This document shows, piece by piece, positions 17,496 through 25,015 of a stretch of 64,000 nucleotides of DNA. Every line of letters begins with the position of its first letter. Position 1 is the stretch's first letter. Source of the DNA: Gallibacterium faecale (lineage in GTDB: Bacteria > Pseudomonadota > Gammaproteobacteria > Enterobacterales > Pasteurellaceae); assembly GCF_027920745.1 (NCBI RefSeq), contig NZ_JAQIBB010000057.1, positions 1-64,000 of the forward strand. Reading direction: 5' to 3'. Position numbers and translations under genes: made by a program. Below the pieces are notes generated by a model. It was not told the DNA's origin and ran no database searches. It saw nothing but the letters and a program-made list of their open reading frames with translations.

Positions 17496-19575
17496 TTCGT
17501 TTTAAATAACTCAACCGCAATTCGCCATAATCGACTGACAAATAACGACCATCTTTCACTCTCACCGAACCAGTTCGCACCAATTCGTTATACATTTCAT
17601 CAGTTAACCGAATTTTCTTGCGTAATAACCAACCAATTTTTCTACTGATTAACGCTTGTACCTGCTGTTCTTTGTCTATTTTTTCGTCTGTGTTAATCTC
17701 CTCGCCAATATTGTCTATTTTTTGATCCGTACAGTTATTGACAGAACTCCAAGCGGTGCTACGCACCGAATGATTTACTAATTCCTGTTGTGAAGCTAAA
17801 ACCGACTTCTTAACCAGTTTCCATTTTTTCAACCGCGTACCAATCAACTCAAAAATAGGCTTAAGTTGATTAAAAATACCGATAATTTTTTTACTAATTT
17901 CGCCGTACTTATTCGGTTTTCTATCTTCATAAACAGTGCGCGCAACTAAATCTTTACGGCTGACAAATGCCCCACCTTGTAACTCGGTATATTTTGTCCA
18001 ATCGCCATCATCCGCTGCTTGAATTAACGCATCGATTTGTTGGTCGCCAACTAACTGTCCATGTTTACGCCGTAATTCACGCCAAACCGAAACGGGCGCA
18101 CCACCGATTTGCTGAAATTGACGAATTCTCCATTTAGATGCCCACGCACAAACATTCTTTGCCACATCTTTTAATTTCTCGCCTGTTTCATCGTCCACAT
18201 CATCATCACAAGCGTAACCGTCAATGTTTTTAGCGATGTATTTCGCAATGTAGCCAGTTGCCGATCCCTTTTCCCAATCAATCGCTTTTGCGGTAAAACG
18301 GTGTTCATTTGCCCCAGCCTCATTACCGTCTTCCTCAAGTGCATATTTCGCAAAAATGGCACGTACGGTTTCCACGTGCTTTTGTTCCATAAAGAACAAC
18401 ATATGCCAATGCGGTGTGCCGTCGTGGTGTGGCTCAACAACACGAAAACCAAAAATATTTATGTTGCGTCTTTTCAATGCAGCACGAACGCGGGCAAAAA
18501 CGCGGCATAAATAATCTTGCGTATCGCGTGGATTACTAAAATTCCATTTTTTAACGAAACCGCCTTTAGAGTGGATAGCGTGATAAGAGGAGGGAGCAGT
18601 CAAGGTATAAAACTCACCAACATAGCCATAAATCTTTGCCAACTCTTCAAAACCACGCATTCTGTTCATCAACTCACAACGGCGAATCGCAGGATTAGAA
18701 ACGGTTTTATAAAACATCTCATCAAGTCCGAGTTGCTCTTCTTCGTCCTCTTCATTGATAAGCTGCATTGTTTTCAGAAACTGACTATTCTTCTTCTTTT
18801 GCGTCCGCCATTCCGCAATCGCTTCACGGCTAGCATAAGGACTCGCCGCTGCTTGCACTTGACCGACCGCAATCGCTAAATGCTCACGCAAATAAGAACG
18901 TTTTTGCCAAAGTTTCCGCGTCCACCAATCTTCATCACACATCTTCATGATACTGATGCCGATTTGCTCAGATGTGATTAAGCCCTTGTGATATTTGTCC
19001 CAAAATTGCGGTGTAATCCCTTTTAACTCGGTTAAGCGACCAAGTTTGTAGTACAGGCTTTTGACTTTTTTATCGATAGCTTCTTTTGTTTTGCAGGAGT
19101 GTAAGTTTTCGTCTAAAAAATCCTGTTGAACAATAAACATTTCATCAGCAATTTTTTTTGCAAACTCAACAACCTGATGGCGAGAAAACTCGTGTAATGC
19201 GATAGTTTTTGTCGTATTGATTCGCTTTCCGTCTTCATCAATCGTCTGAATATTGCTTTCCGAAACTTTAACCGTTTCGATGATCGGGTGACGTTGTAAG
19301 ACATTCTCAACGCGCTCAAGCACGCCATTATCTAATGTCGTGCGTAACCAAGTATTCGCCGTAAAACGACCCGACTTCCGAAACGTTTTTAAATAACGCT
19401 TAACAAAATACTTACTTAAAAAATCGGGTAATCCCTTTAACTTGGCATACCCGAATTTAAAAATGTCATCATCGCCACAATTAAACAGCTCGTATTGCAC
19501 CGGGGTTAAGCCCATTGGCGCAACACGATCTGTCTTAATATAATCAGATGACTGTCTAACTGTGGCGTATTGCAT
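17443..19575 (-). CDS. A: Replication gene A protein (rolling-circle nickase, P2 gpA family)
   Basis: 710 aa. The HUH metal motif is GTPHWHML (H389, H391). The paired catalytic tyrosines are in GYIAKYIAKN (Y442, Y446), spaced Y-x3-Y as in P2 gpA. It nicks one strand at the phage origin, stays linked to the 5' end and restarts replication. In P2 the origin lies inside gene A; I could not identify the nick site here. It overlaps the gene before it by one base and is flanked by small early genes. Confidence 0.95.
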   Translation of the reverse strand: MQYATVRQSSDYIKTDRVAPMGLTPVQYELFNCGDDDIFKFGYAKLKGLPDFLSKYFVKRYLKTFRKSGRFTANTWLRTTLDNGVLERVENVLQRHPIIETVKVSESNIQTIDEDGKRINTTKTIALHEFSRHQVVEFAKKIADEMFIVQQDFLDENLHSCKTKEAIDKKVKSLYYKLGRLTELKGITPQFWDKYHKGLITSEQIGISIMKMCDEDWWTRKLWQKRSYLREHLAIAVGQVQAAASPYASREAIAEWRTQKKKNSQFLKTMQLINEEDEEEQLGLDEMFYKTVSNPAIRRCELMNRMRGFEELAKIYGYVGEFYTLTAPSSYHAIHSKGGFVKKWNFSNPRDTQDYLCRVFARVRAALKRRNINIFGFRVVEPHHDGTPHWHMLFFMEQKHVETVRAIFAKYALEEDGNEAGANEHRFTAKAIDWEKGSATGYIAKYIAKNIDGYACDDDVDDETGEKLKDVAKNVCAWASKWRIRQFQQIGGAPVSVWRELRRKHGQLVGDQQIDALIQAADDGDWTKYTELQGGAFVSRKDLVARTVYEDRKPNKYGEISKKIIGIFNQLKPIFELIGTRLKKWKLVKKSVLASQQELVNHSVRSTAWSSVNNCTDQKIDNIGEEINTDEKIDKEQQVQALISRKIGWLLRKKIRLTDEMYNELVRTGSVRVKDGRYLSVDYGELRLSYLKRNEVTENDWKNSRTKTIN

Positions 19576-19853
19576 TACAAATCCCTTACCCGAATAACTT
19601 CTTCTTTCATCTGCCCGATAACCGCATTGACGGCATCAAATACCGCAACAGGGGAGCGATCAGTCTTAGCAAATTGCTCCTTAAAAATCGCTAGCAATAA
19701 GTCTTCAAAATTAGGGTATTCTGTGATTTCAGCTGGCTTCCAAACCCCATGTTCCACATCAAACGCATATGATGTCTTACAAAAACCTTGACCGTTTTCC
19801 GTACGTTGTACGCAAAAACGCTCGCCCAAATCAAAAAAGATACGTTCGCCCAT
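19575..19853 (-). CDS. Hypothetical early phage protein
   Basis: 92 aa with a mixed alpha/beta pattern (RIFFDLGERFCVQRTENGQG at the N-terminus and a helical VFDAVNAVIGQMKEEVIRVRDL at the end). Not recognised. The stop shares a base with the gpA start, indicating coupled translation. Confidence 0.65.
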   Translation of the reverse strand: MGERIFFDLGERFCVQRTENGQGFCKTSYAFDVEHGVWKPAEITEYPNFEDLLLAIFKEQFAKTDRSPVAVFDAVNAVIGQMKEEVIRVRDL

Positions 19854-19864
19854 TGTGGTTACTC

Positions 19865-20095
19865 CTAATGTAAAGTGATATAAGTTGCCGCTAAGGTTTT
19901 ATTAATTCTTGCTCGCAACTGAATAAATTCCGCTGCAGCTTTTCGTTGCAGACTTGCCTTAGCTAATAACTTCACTCGTTCAGCACGAGGTTTATGCTTA
20001 CACAACCCCAAATAACCCAAGCAATTCTCCGTAAAGTAATAAATTGACCCGTTCACCATTTCACGGTTAACGTTTAATTTTTGTTTAATCTTCAT
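19865..20095 (-). CDS. Hypothetical basic early phage protein
   Basis: 76 aa, strongly basic, with RARINKT and KAELLAK-like helical segments and two cysteines. The ribosome site is AGGTGGTGTATG, inside the end of the upstream gene, the same RBS type used by several neighbours. Function unknown. Confidence 0.65.
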   Translation of the reverse strand: MKIKQKLNVNREMVNGSIYYFTENCLGYLGLCKHKPRAERVKLLAKASLQRKAAAEFIQLRARINKTLAATYITLH

Positions 20096-20387
20096 ACACC
20101 ACCTCTGAATCCACTTTTAAAAAATCATTTACGCTAACAGGTAAATTAAATGCGCTTGCAATCGTCTTAATTTGCCGTATAGCGTTACCAATTTTTCGCC
20201 TATCTTCTATGTCGTAATCACGCAAATGCCGCTTAAACTCAACGCTAGCCGCTCTCGCCACCGCCGTTTTTTGCATTAACGTTAACTGTTCAAAAAGTCG
20301 CTCCGCCGCAAAATCTGACTCGTTGTAAAGTCGATGAAATGATTTAAAAAACTCATCTTTTGCTAAATTTGCAGCAGTCATAGCCAA
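20085..20387 (-). CDS. Hypothetical helical early phage protein
   Basis: 100 aa, predominantly alpha-helical (ERLFEQLTLMQKTAVARAAS; RKIGNAIRQIKTIASAF). It overlaps the next gene by 11 bp. No family recognised. It is part of the minus-strand early operon between gpA and the Ogr-like gene. Confidence 0.65.
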   Translation of the reverse strand: MAMTAANLAKDEFFKSFHRLYNESDFAAERLFEQLTLMQKTAVARAASVEFKRHLRDYDIEDRRKIGNAIRQIKTIASAFNLPVSVNDFLKVDSEVVYED

Positions 20388-20391
20388 CCCC

Positions 20392-20646
20392 TTACTTACC
20401 TAATTTCCCAAATAACCAACTCAAAAACGTTGGCTTGTAGTGCAATGCTTCTAATGCTTCCACTCGATCTAACAAACTTTCGTTTGCTAAATTGATAATC
20501 TGATTGTTGCTTGCAATATGTGCATTCATCCGATTTTGTTGTGCGACAGCTCGTTCTAACGCTTCAATACGTTGTTCCAGCTTGATAAGGTTGATACGTT
20601 TCTTCTGTTGCTTAACGACTTTGTAGCGATAAGGTTGTTTAATCAT
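20392..20646 (-). CDS. Hypothetical coiled-coil early phage protein
   Basis: 84 aa. A basic N-terminus (YRYKVVKQQKKRINL) precedes a coiled coil (KLEQRIEALERAVAQQNRM) and a second heptad stretch (LLDRVEALEALH), ending in FLSWLFGKLGK. Function unknown; it could be a small adaptor or membrane-peripheral protein. Confidence 0.65.
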   Translation of the reverse strand: MIKQPYRYKVVKQQKKRINLIKLEQRIEALERAVAQQNRMNAHIASNNQIINLANESLLDRVEALEALHYKPTFLSWLFGKLGK

Positions 20647-20732
20647 TGTTCAAATCCTCGAATTTAGGGTGCAAAAAACTCGCCCTTTGTGAAAAAGGCT
20701 ATAATTTGCACAGTGTGTTAATTAAAAAAGAA

Positions 20733-20993
20733 TTACGACTGTTGTTCTGCTTCGAACATATCTAACGTTTTATTGTCTATCTGTAACAACGGCTTATTTA
20801 TTCGCAATGCTTCTGGTCGCTCATGATATGTCGGCGTGAATACACGCATAATCTGACTTTTTACCTCAAGTTTTGTCCCGCAGTTATTACAATAAAGGGT
20901 AGTACCAATGACGAGTAACCCTACCTTTTCCGACGTCCTCACTCTTAAATTTGGACTCCCGCAGTTTGTGCAGCGATGATCGATATTTGCCAT
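20733..20993 (-). CDS. ogr: Ogr/Delta-like zinc-finger late-gene activator
   Basis: 86 aa. The N-terminus carries CTNC...CNNC (about residues 8-11 and 31-34) with RVRTSE between, the layout of the P2 Ogr / P4 Delta family. Those small zinc proteins bind upstream of late promoters and recruit RNA polymerase. Here the gene sits in the early operon rather than beyond D. The repeated dyads TGTGA-N9-TCACA at 30751, 35480 and 45968 are the obvious candidate targets. It overlaps the upstream gene by one base. Confidence 0.8.
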   Translation of the reverse strand: MANIDHRCTNCGSPNLRVRTSEKVGLLVIGTTLYCNNCGTKLEVKSQIMRVFTPTYHERPEALRINKPLLQIDNKTLDMFEAEQQS

Positions 20994-21625
20994 TATTTAC
21001 CACCTTGTTTAATAAGTTCATCAACAAACCCATTAATCCATTGAGAAAATGACGCTTTGATGAATGCAGAAAATTTCTCATTGTCATCTGGATTAAAATC
21101 TTGATAATGTTGTGCAAGCTTAACTAGTACTAATAATGTCAACAGCTCGCCTAATAATCTTTCGCTTTTTTTAGCTAACGCATCTAACGCAGGAGCAAAA
21201 AATGCAAAATGACGATAAAAACTTATCTCGCCATCAAGCGGTAACCCAAACGACCGCAGCAAACATAACACCTCCAAAAAAGAAACATTTTGATAAATCG
21301 GTCTTGCTCTATTTTTATCAGGCATTGCTTTTATCACTTCAACAATCTGAACACCATCATCTAACTGATAAAATTCTTCGCCAATTTTACGAATTAGGTT
21401 TAAATAATTGGTTTCAGCCTGCGGATATGGCTTGGTTTCTGTGTGAGCAGCTTCGTAAGCTACATGATCAAGGGAAACATAAACAAGTCGAGCAACTCGT
21501 TCAGCTTGCAATTTCAATCGATCCAATGTTAGAAGCGGATATACCTTTAGATAATTACCGTCCTGTTGATTTAATGAATCCTTATTATCGTCAGAAGAAT
21601 AAGGGGTAGAATTTAAAGATTTCAT
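20993..21625 (-). CDS. Hypothetical early phage protein
   Basis: 210 aa, largely helical and acidic near the end (HYQDFNPDDNEKFSAFIKASFSQWINGFVDELIKQ is split here only by length). The C-terminal 80 residues lie outside any opposing ORF and look convincingly coding. The ribosome site is AAGGTGGTGTAAATG, and the gene is coupled to the Ogr-like gene. An opposing 135-codon ORF covers its N-terminal two thirds. An internal ATG at 21325 would give a shorter protein mostly free of that overlap. Confidence 0.6.
   Translation of the reverse strand: MKSLNSTPYSSDDNKDSLNQQDGNYLKVYPLLTLDRLKLQAERVARLVYVSLDHVAYEAAHTETKPYPQAETNYLNLIRKIGEEFYQLDDGVQIVEVIKAMPDKNRARPIYQNVSFLEVLCLLRSFGLPLDGEISFYRHFAFFAPALDALAKKSERLLGELLTLLVLVKLAQHYQDFNPDDNEKFSAFIKASFSQWINGFVDELIKQGGK
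21202..21609 (+). CDS. Antisense ORF, hypothetical helical protein
   Basis: 135 codons lying wholly inside the gene on the other strand. It has a good Shine-Dalgarno (AGGAG, 6 nt before ATG) and a natural-looking helical composition (DMAWFLCEQLRKLHDQGKH; QVEQLVQLAISIDP). No promoter or terminator of its own is evident. Either this or the N-terminal part of the opposite ORF may be spurious. Confidence 0.35.
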   Translation: MQNDDKNLSRHQAVTQTTAANITPPKKKHFDKSVLLYFYQALLLSLQQSEHHHLTDKILRQFYELGLNNWFQPADMAWFLCEQLRKLHDQGKHKQVEQLVQLAISIDPMLEADIPLDNYRPVDLMNPYYRQKNKG

Positions 21626-21819
21626 TTACACCACCTTTTTACCGTTACGCTAAAATCATTTGTATTAACACAAATGCTATAAAAGAAACTAATGTTGCGA
21701 GGTACGCTATGCTTACATGGTTGTTACGATTTCTCATCTTTATCCTTAACTGGTTTATTTTCCCTTATAAAACTTTATGCTATGCTAAATTTCCATTTAA
21801 CCCCATAAGGGAAACATCT

Positions 21820-22068
21820 ATGAGCAATGATGAAAATGAAATTATTGAGCTGACCGTCAAAAATGAAGAACAAGCGAACCAACTCAAAGCCAAAAGCACT
21901 ATTCTTGATCTCTTAAAACCGCTTTTAACTTCAAATCAACGCTCCCTACTCGAGCAGCTTTATGAACACGTACGCTACCAGCACTTAGAGAACTTTGAGC
22001 TTGAAGAAGATCAAGCAGAAGAGTTTGAAGCATTATTTGACGAGCTTGAATCTTTTCTCGACAAGTAA
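21820..22068 (+). CDS. Small acidic helical protein
   Basis: 82 aa from the ATG at 21820, preceded by AAGGGA; a longer frame upstream from 21709 would add a hydrophobic segment but lacks a better start. The C-terminal half is strongly acidic (FELEEDQAEEFEALFDELES). It has an upstream inverted repeat ACAAAT and a terminator hairpin at 22146-22171. Its 3' end overlaps a minus-strand ORF. Function unknown. Confidence 0.6.
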   Translation: MSNDENEIIELTVKNEEQANQLKAKSTILDLLKPLLTSNQRSLLEQLYEHVRYQHLENFELEEDQAEEFEALFDELESFLDK

Positions 22069-22201
22069 AGCCATAATCAAATAAGCTAAAATCTAAACGA
22101 TACTGTCCATCTTGATTACAACGCACAGTAAATTTTCCGCTTACCAGCCCAACGTGATTATCTGTTGGGCTTTGTTTCTGTTTTTTGCATTGATTACACA
22201 T
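21899..22201 (-). CDS. Possible small zinc-ribbon protein (antisense pair)
   Basis: 100 codons from the ATG at 22201 after AGGTGGTGTAT. The N-terminal 44 codons, free of opposite coding, read like a zinc ribbon (MCNQCKKQK...VRCNQDGQ). The remainder runs against the plus-strand gene and is less natural. It would be a member of the early operon. The coding status is uncertain. Confidence 0.4.
   Translation of the reverse strand: MCNQCKKQKQSPTDNHVGLVSGKFTVRCNQDGQYRLDFSLFDYGFTCREKIQARQIMLQTLLLDLLQAQSSLSAGSVRVHKAARVGSVDLKLKAVLRDQE
22146..22186 (+). terminator. Terminator after the plus-strand small gene
   Basis: AGCCCAAC / GTTGGGCT stem (22146-22153, 22164-22171) followed by T-rich DNA on the plus strand. 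Confidence 0.65.
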
Positions 22202-22202
22202 A

Positions 22203-22274
22203 TACACCACCTTAAATTTTGTTAAACTGTATTCCCCAATCTATCTAACTAGGAAAAATTTATGGATACTAAAA
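22203..22274 (+). repeat. About 72-bp promoter/leader repeat, copy 1
   Basis: Nearly the same sequence recurs at 22630-22700. It spans TACACCACCT, a possible promoter TTGTTA-17-TATCTA, the ribosome site TAACTAGGA and the first codons ATGGATACTAAAA. The two downstream proteins share only their first few residues (MDTK). Confidence 0.75.
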
Positions 22275-22579
22275 ATTTAGAAGCTCGGTTAGAAAAGTTA
22301 GAACAGCAAATACAAAAACGCATTGATCGCCAAAATTTATTTGCTACCATTATTTCTCACCAACTAGAACAACTATCACTTAATACTCATCTTTTAATTT
22401 CGCTCTTGCCGCCGTCGGTCGATCTAGAGCCTCTTTCACAATTTTATCTAAAGCAGATTGAAGATTATCAACAGTTAAAACAGCAGCTCTCACCTGATGA
22501 CGACACTGGCAGGGATTACCTAAATACACTGATAACCGATTTACAACAAATACATTGTCAACTGACCGAGAAAAATTGA
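22262..22579 (+). CDS. Small coiled-coil protein
   Basis: 105 aa, nearly all helix; LEARLEKLEQQIQKRIDR is a clear coiled coil. It has its own promoter-like repeat, SD (AGGA) and terminator, so it is a self-contained plus-strand unit against the early operon. Function not recognised; it could be a small regulator. Confidence 0.65.
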   Translation: MDTKNLEARLEKLEQQIQKRIDRQNLFATIISHQLEQLSLNTHLLISLLPPSVDLEPLSQFYLKQIEDYQQLKQQLSPDDDTGRDYLNTLITDLQQIHCQLTEKN

Positions 22580-22628
22580 CTTTCGTGTTTAACGCCTTAC
22601 TTGTAGGGCGTTTTCTAATTTTTGCCAT
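22380..22628 (-). CDS. Possible small basic protein (antisense pair)
   Basis: 82 codons from the ATG at 22628 with ribosome site AGGTGGTGTAAATG. The first codons run through the terminator of the plus-strand gene (KIRKRPTSKAL). Most of the rest opposes that gene. It is retained because the same RBS recurs before several minus-strand genes, but it may be spurious. Confidence 0.3.
   Translation of the reverse strand: MAKIRKRPTSKALNTKVNFSRSVDNVFVVNRLSVYLGNPCQCRHQVRAAVLTVDNLQSALDKIVKEALDRPTAARAKLKDEY
22591..22616 (+). terminator. Terminator after the coiled-coil gene
   Basis: AACGCC / GGCGTT stem (22591-22596, 22607-22612) followed by TTTCT on the plus strand. Confidence 0.7.
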
Positions 22629-22629
22629 T

Positions 22630-22700
22630 TACACCACCTAAATTTTGTTAAACTTTATTCCTCAATCTATCTAACTAGGAAAAATTTATGGATACTAAAA
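22630..22700 (+). repeat. About 71-bp promoter/leader repeat, copy 2
   Basis: Second copy of the segment at 22203-22274, with a few substitutions. Confidence 0.75.
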
Positions 22701-22930
22701 GTCTTATTGCTCCTTTTTATGTTGATTCACCTTTGAAGATCTCTTTGAATACGGATTCTGGAGAATTAATAGTGAAGAGTTATCACTTTTTATCAGACGG
22801 TGGACAAATGGAATTTCAGATTCAGTTCTCACCACAGGCAACACAAGAAATGATTCGGGCATTGGCTGTTTTTCAAGAGAAAATCGACATAGATGCTTTA
22901 CTAAATGCCAAGCCACATACTGCACAATAG
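22688..22930 (+). CDS. Hypothetical small beta-rich protein
   Basis: 80 aa. Alternating strands (PLKISLNTDSGELIVKS; GQMEFQIQFSPQA) are followed by a helix (MIRALAVFQEK). It has its own promoter-like repeat, SD and terminator. Not recognised; its composition is convincingly coding. Confidence 0.65.
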   Translation: MDTKSLIAPFYVDSPLKISLNTDSGELIVKSYHFLSDGGQMEFQIQFSPQATQEMIRALAVFQEKIDIDALLNAKPHTAQ

Positions 22931-22979
22931 AATTTTTATACTTTCCCCTTGTAGGTTTTAGGGGATTTTTCTTATTCAT
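22704..22979 (-). CDS. Possible antisense ORF downstream of cro
   Basis: 91 codons from the ATG at 22979 after AAAGGTGGTGTAT. It would be the second gene of the early operon. Nearly all of it opposes the plus-strand gene 22688-22930, and it reads through that gene's terminator, so coding is doubtful. Confidence 0.25.
   Translation of the reverse strand: MNKKNPLKPTRGKYKNSIVQYVAWHLVKHLCRFSLEKQPMPESFLVLPVVRTESEIPFVHRLIKSDNSSLLILQNPYSKRSSKVNQHKKEQ
22942..22970 (+). terminator. Terminator after the small beta-rich gene
   Basis: TTTCCCCT / AGGGGATT stem followed by TTTTTCTT on the plus strand. Confidence 0.7.
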
Positions 22980-22995
22980 ATACACCACCTTTCCT

Positions 22996-23217
22996 TTATA
23001 AACTTGCCTTAATCGTGTCCCAATCAACATCAGGACGGAGATCTCTTGCGGTTACTTCACCGTTAGTTGCTTGGATAATTCCTGGAATATATTCAATAGA
23101 GATTTTTGCTTTTCCTGCAGTCCATTTGCTAACAGCTTGTGATGTAACACCACAAATTTCAGCTAGTTTTGTTTTACTTCCACAAATAAACACTGCCTTT
23201 TCGATATTAAGTTTCAT
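22996..23217 (-). CDS. Cro-like HTH regulator
   Basis: 73 aa with an HTH at about residues 15-37 (KTKLAEICGVTSQAVSKWT). It is of the YdaS/Cro type and divergent from cI. It would repress cI transcription and commit to lytic growth, and it is the first gene of the minus-strand early operon. A consensus-like promoter lies upstream. Confidence 0.85.
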   Translation of the reverse strand: MKLNIEKAVFICGSKTKLAEICGVTSQAVSKWTAGKAKISIEYIPGIIQATNGEVTARDLRPDVDWDTIKASL

Positions 23218-23235
23218 ATCTCACACCTAAAGATT

Positions 23236-23313
23236 AACTAAAATTTCATATAATATAAAACTAAAGTTTTGTATGGTCAACTTTTTTTTGACTTGTCGAA
23301 TGAAACTTTAGTT
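23236..23313. promoter_or_regulatory. cI/cro operator region with divergent promoters
   Basis: Three operator-like elements are visible: AACTAAAATTTC (23236-23247), AACTAAAGTTTT (23259-23270) and, inverted, GAAACTTTAGTT (23302-23313). The early minus-strand promoter is TTGACC-17-TATATT (-35 at 23280-23275, -10 at 23257-23252), with an operator inside the spacer. The cI side has TATAAT at 23315-23320, with TTGTCG (16-nt spacing) or TTGACT as -35. Confidence 0.75.
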
Positions 23314-23343
23314 ATATAATTCAAAAAATAGAGGAGATTATTT

Positions 23344-24045
23344 ATGCAAAGTTTGGCAGAACGTTTAGAAAAAGAGCTAAATAGACAAGGTATATCTATG
23401 TATGCGCTTGCCAAAATGATTAATGTTAGTCAACCTGCGATTGCGAAAATTGTAAAAGGGGAGACCAGAGATCCTAAGAACATAGTGGAAATAGCCAATG
23501 CACTAAATGTTAACCCTCACTGGTTAAAAACAGGCGAAGGAAGTCGAGAAATAACAACAGCGATCTCGCCTATTACATCATTGGTTAGTAATAACGAAGA
23601 TGAAGAGCATACCTACCAAATTGACCGCCTAGACGTACAAGCTGCAGCAGCAATAAATGGCATTACTAATCAAGATTATCCAGATATTATTCAGTCAATT
23701 TATTTTTCAAAACAAGGTTTGATTGAAATTGTTGGCAAAAAATCTACTGACAATGTTTATTTAATTACGGTGCCAACTGACAGCATGGCACCAACAATCA
23801 ATAAAGGTGATTTAGTCTTTGTAGATACCAAAATTGATTATTATGACACTGAAGGAATTTATATTTTTTCGCTAAACGGTGATTTATATATCAAGCGTTT
23901 AATGCGATTACCTACCAATGTTTATAAAGCGATTTCCGACAATAAACTTTATCCTGCATTTGATATATCTGATGACTTGTTTAATACCGCGAAAATTGTC
24001 GGAAAGTTTATTCGAGTTTTACCCATTAATGCAAAGGAGCTTTAA
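23344..24045 (+). CDS. cI: CI-type phage repressor (LexA-like S24 peptidase)
   Basis: 233 aa. The N-terminal HTH (about residues 16-40, SMYALAKMINVSQPAIAKIV) is followed by a linker and a C-terminal S24 domain. Its catalytic serine is in TDSMAPTI (S147) and its lysine in LYIKRLMRLP (K184). This implies RecA-stimulated self-cleavage and SOS induction, although a textbook Ala-Gly cleavage pair is not obvious in the linker (VQAAAAINGI). The start ATG follows AGAGGAG. Confidence 0.93.
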   Translation: MQSLAERLEKELNRQGISMYALAKMINVSQPAIAKIVKGETRDPKNIVEIANALNVNPHWLKTGEGSREITTAISPITSLVSNNEDEEHTYQIDRLDVQAAAAINGITNQDYPDIIQSIYFSKQGLIEIVGKKSTDNVYLITVPTDSMAPTINKGDLVFVDTKIDYYDTEGIYIFSLNGDLYIKRLMRLPTNVYKAISDNKLYPAFDISDDLFNTAKIVGKFIRVLPINAKEL

Positions 24046-24046
24046 A

Positions 24047-24433
24047 ATGAAAAAGCTAGTTTTAATTATCAGTAGTCTATTAGTTTTGTCTGCCAATATT
24101 ACCAATTTACAAGCTAAAGAGTGGTACGAGGAAAAAGGAACATTACATCAATCTACTATGAAAGAATGGTGTAAAGCTAGTGATAAAAATAAGTTAGCAA
24201 CAGCAGGTGATTTAGTAGCTGTTGGCTACAATAATAAAATATATCAAGATGAGCTTATGCAAGCCTTAAATACACATGACATTGATGGACTCAAATTAAT
24301 GGCTGAAGAATTAGTAAAAGGCTTAGATAGTTCATCTTGTAATGGTAAAAAGGCAAGTAAAGAAACAGCAACTACAAAGGTTAGTGATATGTCTGCAATG
24401 TTAATCACTATGATGGGATGGATTAAGAAATAA
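24047..24433 (+). CDS. Secreted/periplasmic cargo protein of unknown function
   Basis: 128 aa from the ATG at 24047 (GGAGC upstream, overlapping the end of cI). The signal peptide is about residues 1-23 (KKLVLIISSLLVLSANI...LQA), then a mature helical domain with two cysteines (EWCKASD; SSSCNGKK). A Rap1a-like fold is conceivable but unsupported. It is probably transcribed from the cI promoter in lysogens, so it could alter the host envelope. Confidence 0.75.
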   Translation: MKKLVLIISSLLVLSANITNLQAKEWYEEKGTLHQSTMKEWCKASDKNKLATAGDLVAVGYNNKIYQDELMQALNTHDIDGLKLMAEELVKGLDSSSCNGKKASKETATTKVSDMSAMLITMMGWIKK

Positions 24434-24451
24434 TAATTTTGGGAGAAACAT

Positions 24452-24781
24452 ATGAAAAAACTACTACTTATCATCAGTGCATTATTATTAACCCAGTCTG
24501 CATTAGCAGATAATTTAGATAAATCTAGAGATAAAGTTAAACAAATTTTTGTTAGTAAGCAAGAACCGACAGCTATTGATGCTGTTTGGACTAGCGATAA
24601 TGTTTTTAAAGTCGGGGTTCATGATGATGGTTCTAGTAGAGATGGCTATGCAGAATATGTTTGTCAAGTGCTTTATGAACATGGCTTTAAAGGTAAAAGT
24701 GTTCTAGTGCGTGTTGTTGATATAGATAAAATTGTACAAACTGGTGAATGGGTAAATCTTGGAACAGCACAATGTAATTAA
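24452..24781 (+). CDS. Secreted small cargo protein
   Basis: 109 aa. The signal peptide is KKLLLIISALLLTQSALA, cleaved near residue 19. The mature part has alternating strands (AVWTSDNVFKVGVHDDG; YAEYVCQVLYEHGFKGKSV) and two cysteines that could form a disulfide. The signal-coding DNA is almost identical to that of the next gene. Function unknown; lysogenic-conversion candidate. Confidence 0.78.
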   Translation: MKKLLLIISALLLTQSALADNLDKSRDKVKQIFVSKQEPTAIDAVWTSDNVFKVGVHDDGSSRDGYAEYVCQVLYEHGFKGKSVLVRVVDIDKIVQTGEWVNLGTAQCN

Positions 24782-24803
24782 TTAAATAAAAGATGGTATC
24801 TAT

Positions 24804-25010
24804 ATGAAAAAATTACTTCTTATCATCAGTGCATTATTATTAACCCAGTCTGCATTAGCCGCAAAACAAGAATATAGCTGCGACGACGGCAAACGTTATT
24901 GCAAAGAAATGCGATCATGCGAAGAAGCGAAGTTTTACCTTAACCAATGCGGAGTAGGGCGTTTAGATCGCGATAAAGACGGCGTACCGTGTGAGAGTAT
25001 TTGTAGGTAA
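24804..25010 (+). CDS. Secreted Excalibur-like calcium-binding protein
   Basis: 68 aa. After the same 19-residue signal peptide comes a cysteine-rich mature domain ending LDRDKDGVPCESICR, the D-x-D-x-D-G-x-x-C-E signature of Excalibur domains. Its six cysteines would suit disulfides in the periplasm. Probably co-transcribed with the preceding cargo genes. Confidence 0.85.
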   Translation: MKKLLLIISALLLTQSALAAKQEYSCDDGKRYCKEMRSCEEAKFYLNQCGVGRLDRDKDGVPCESICR

Positions 25011-25015
25011 TAATA

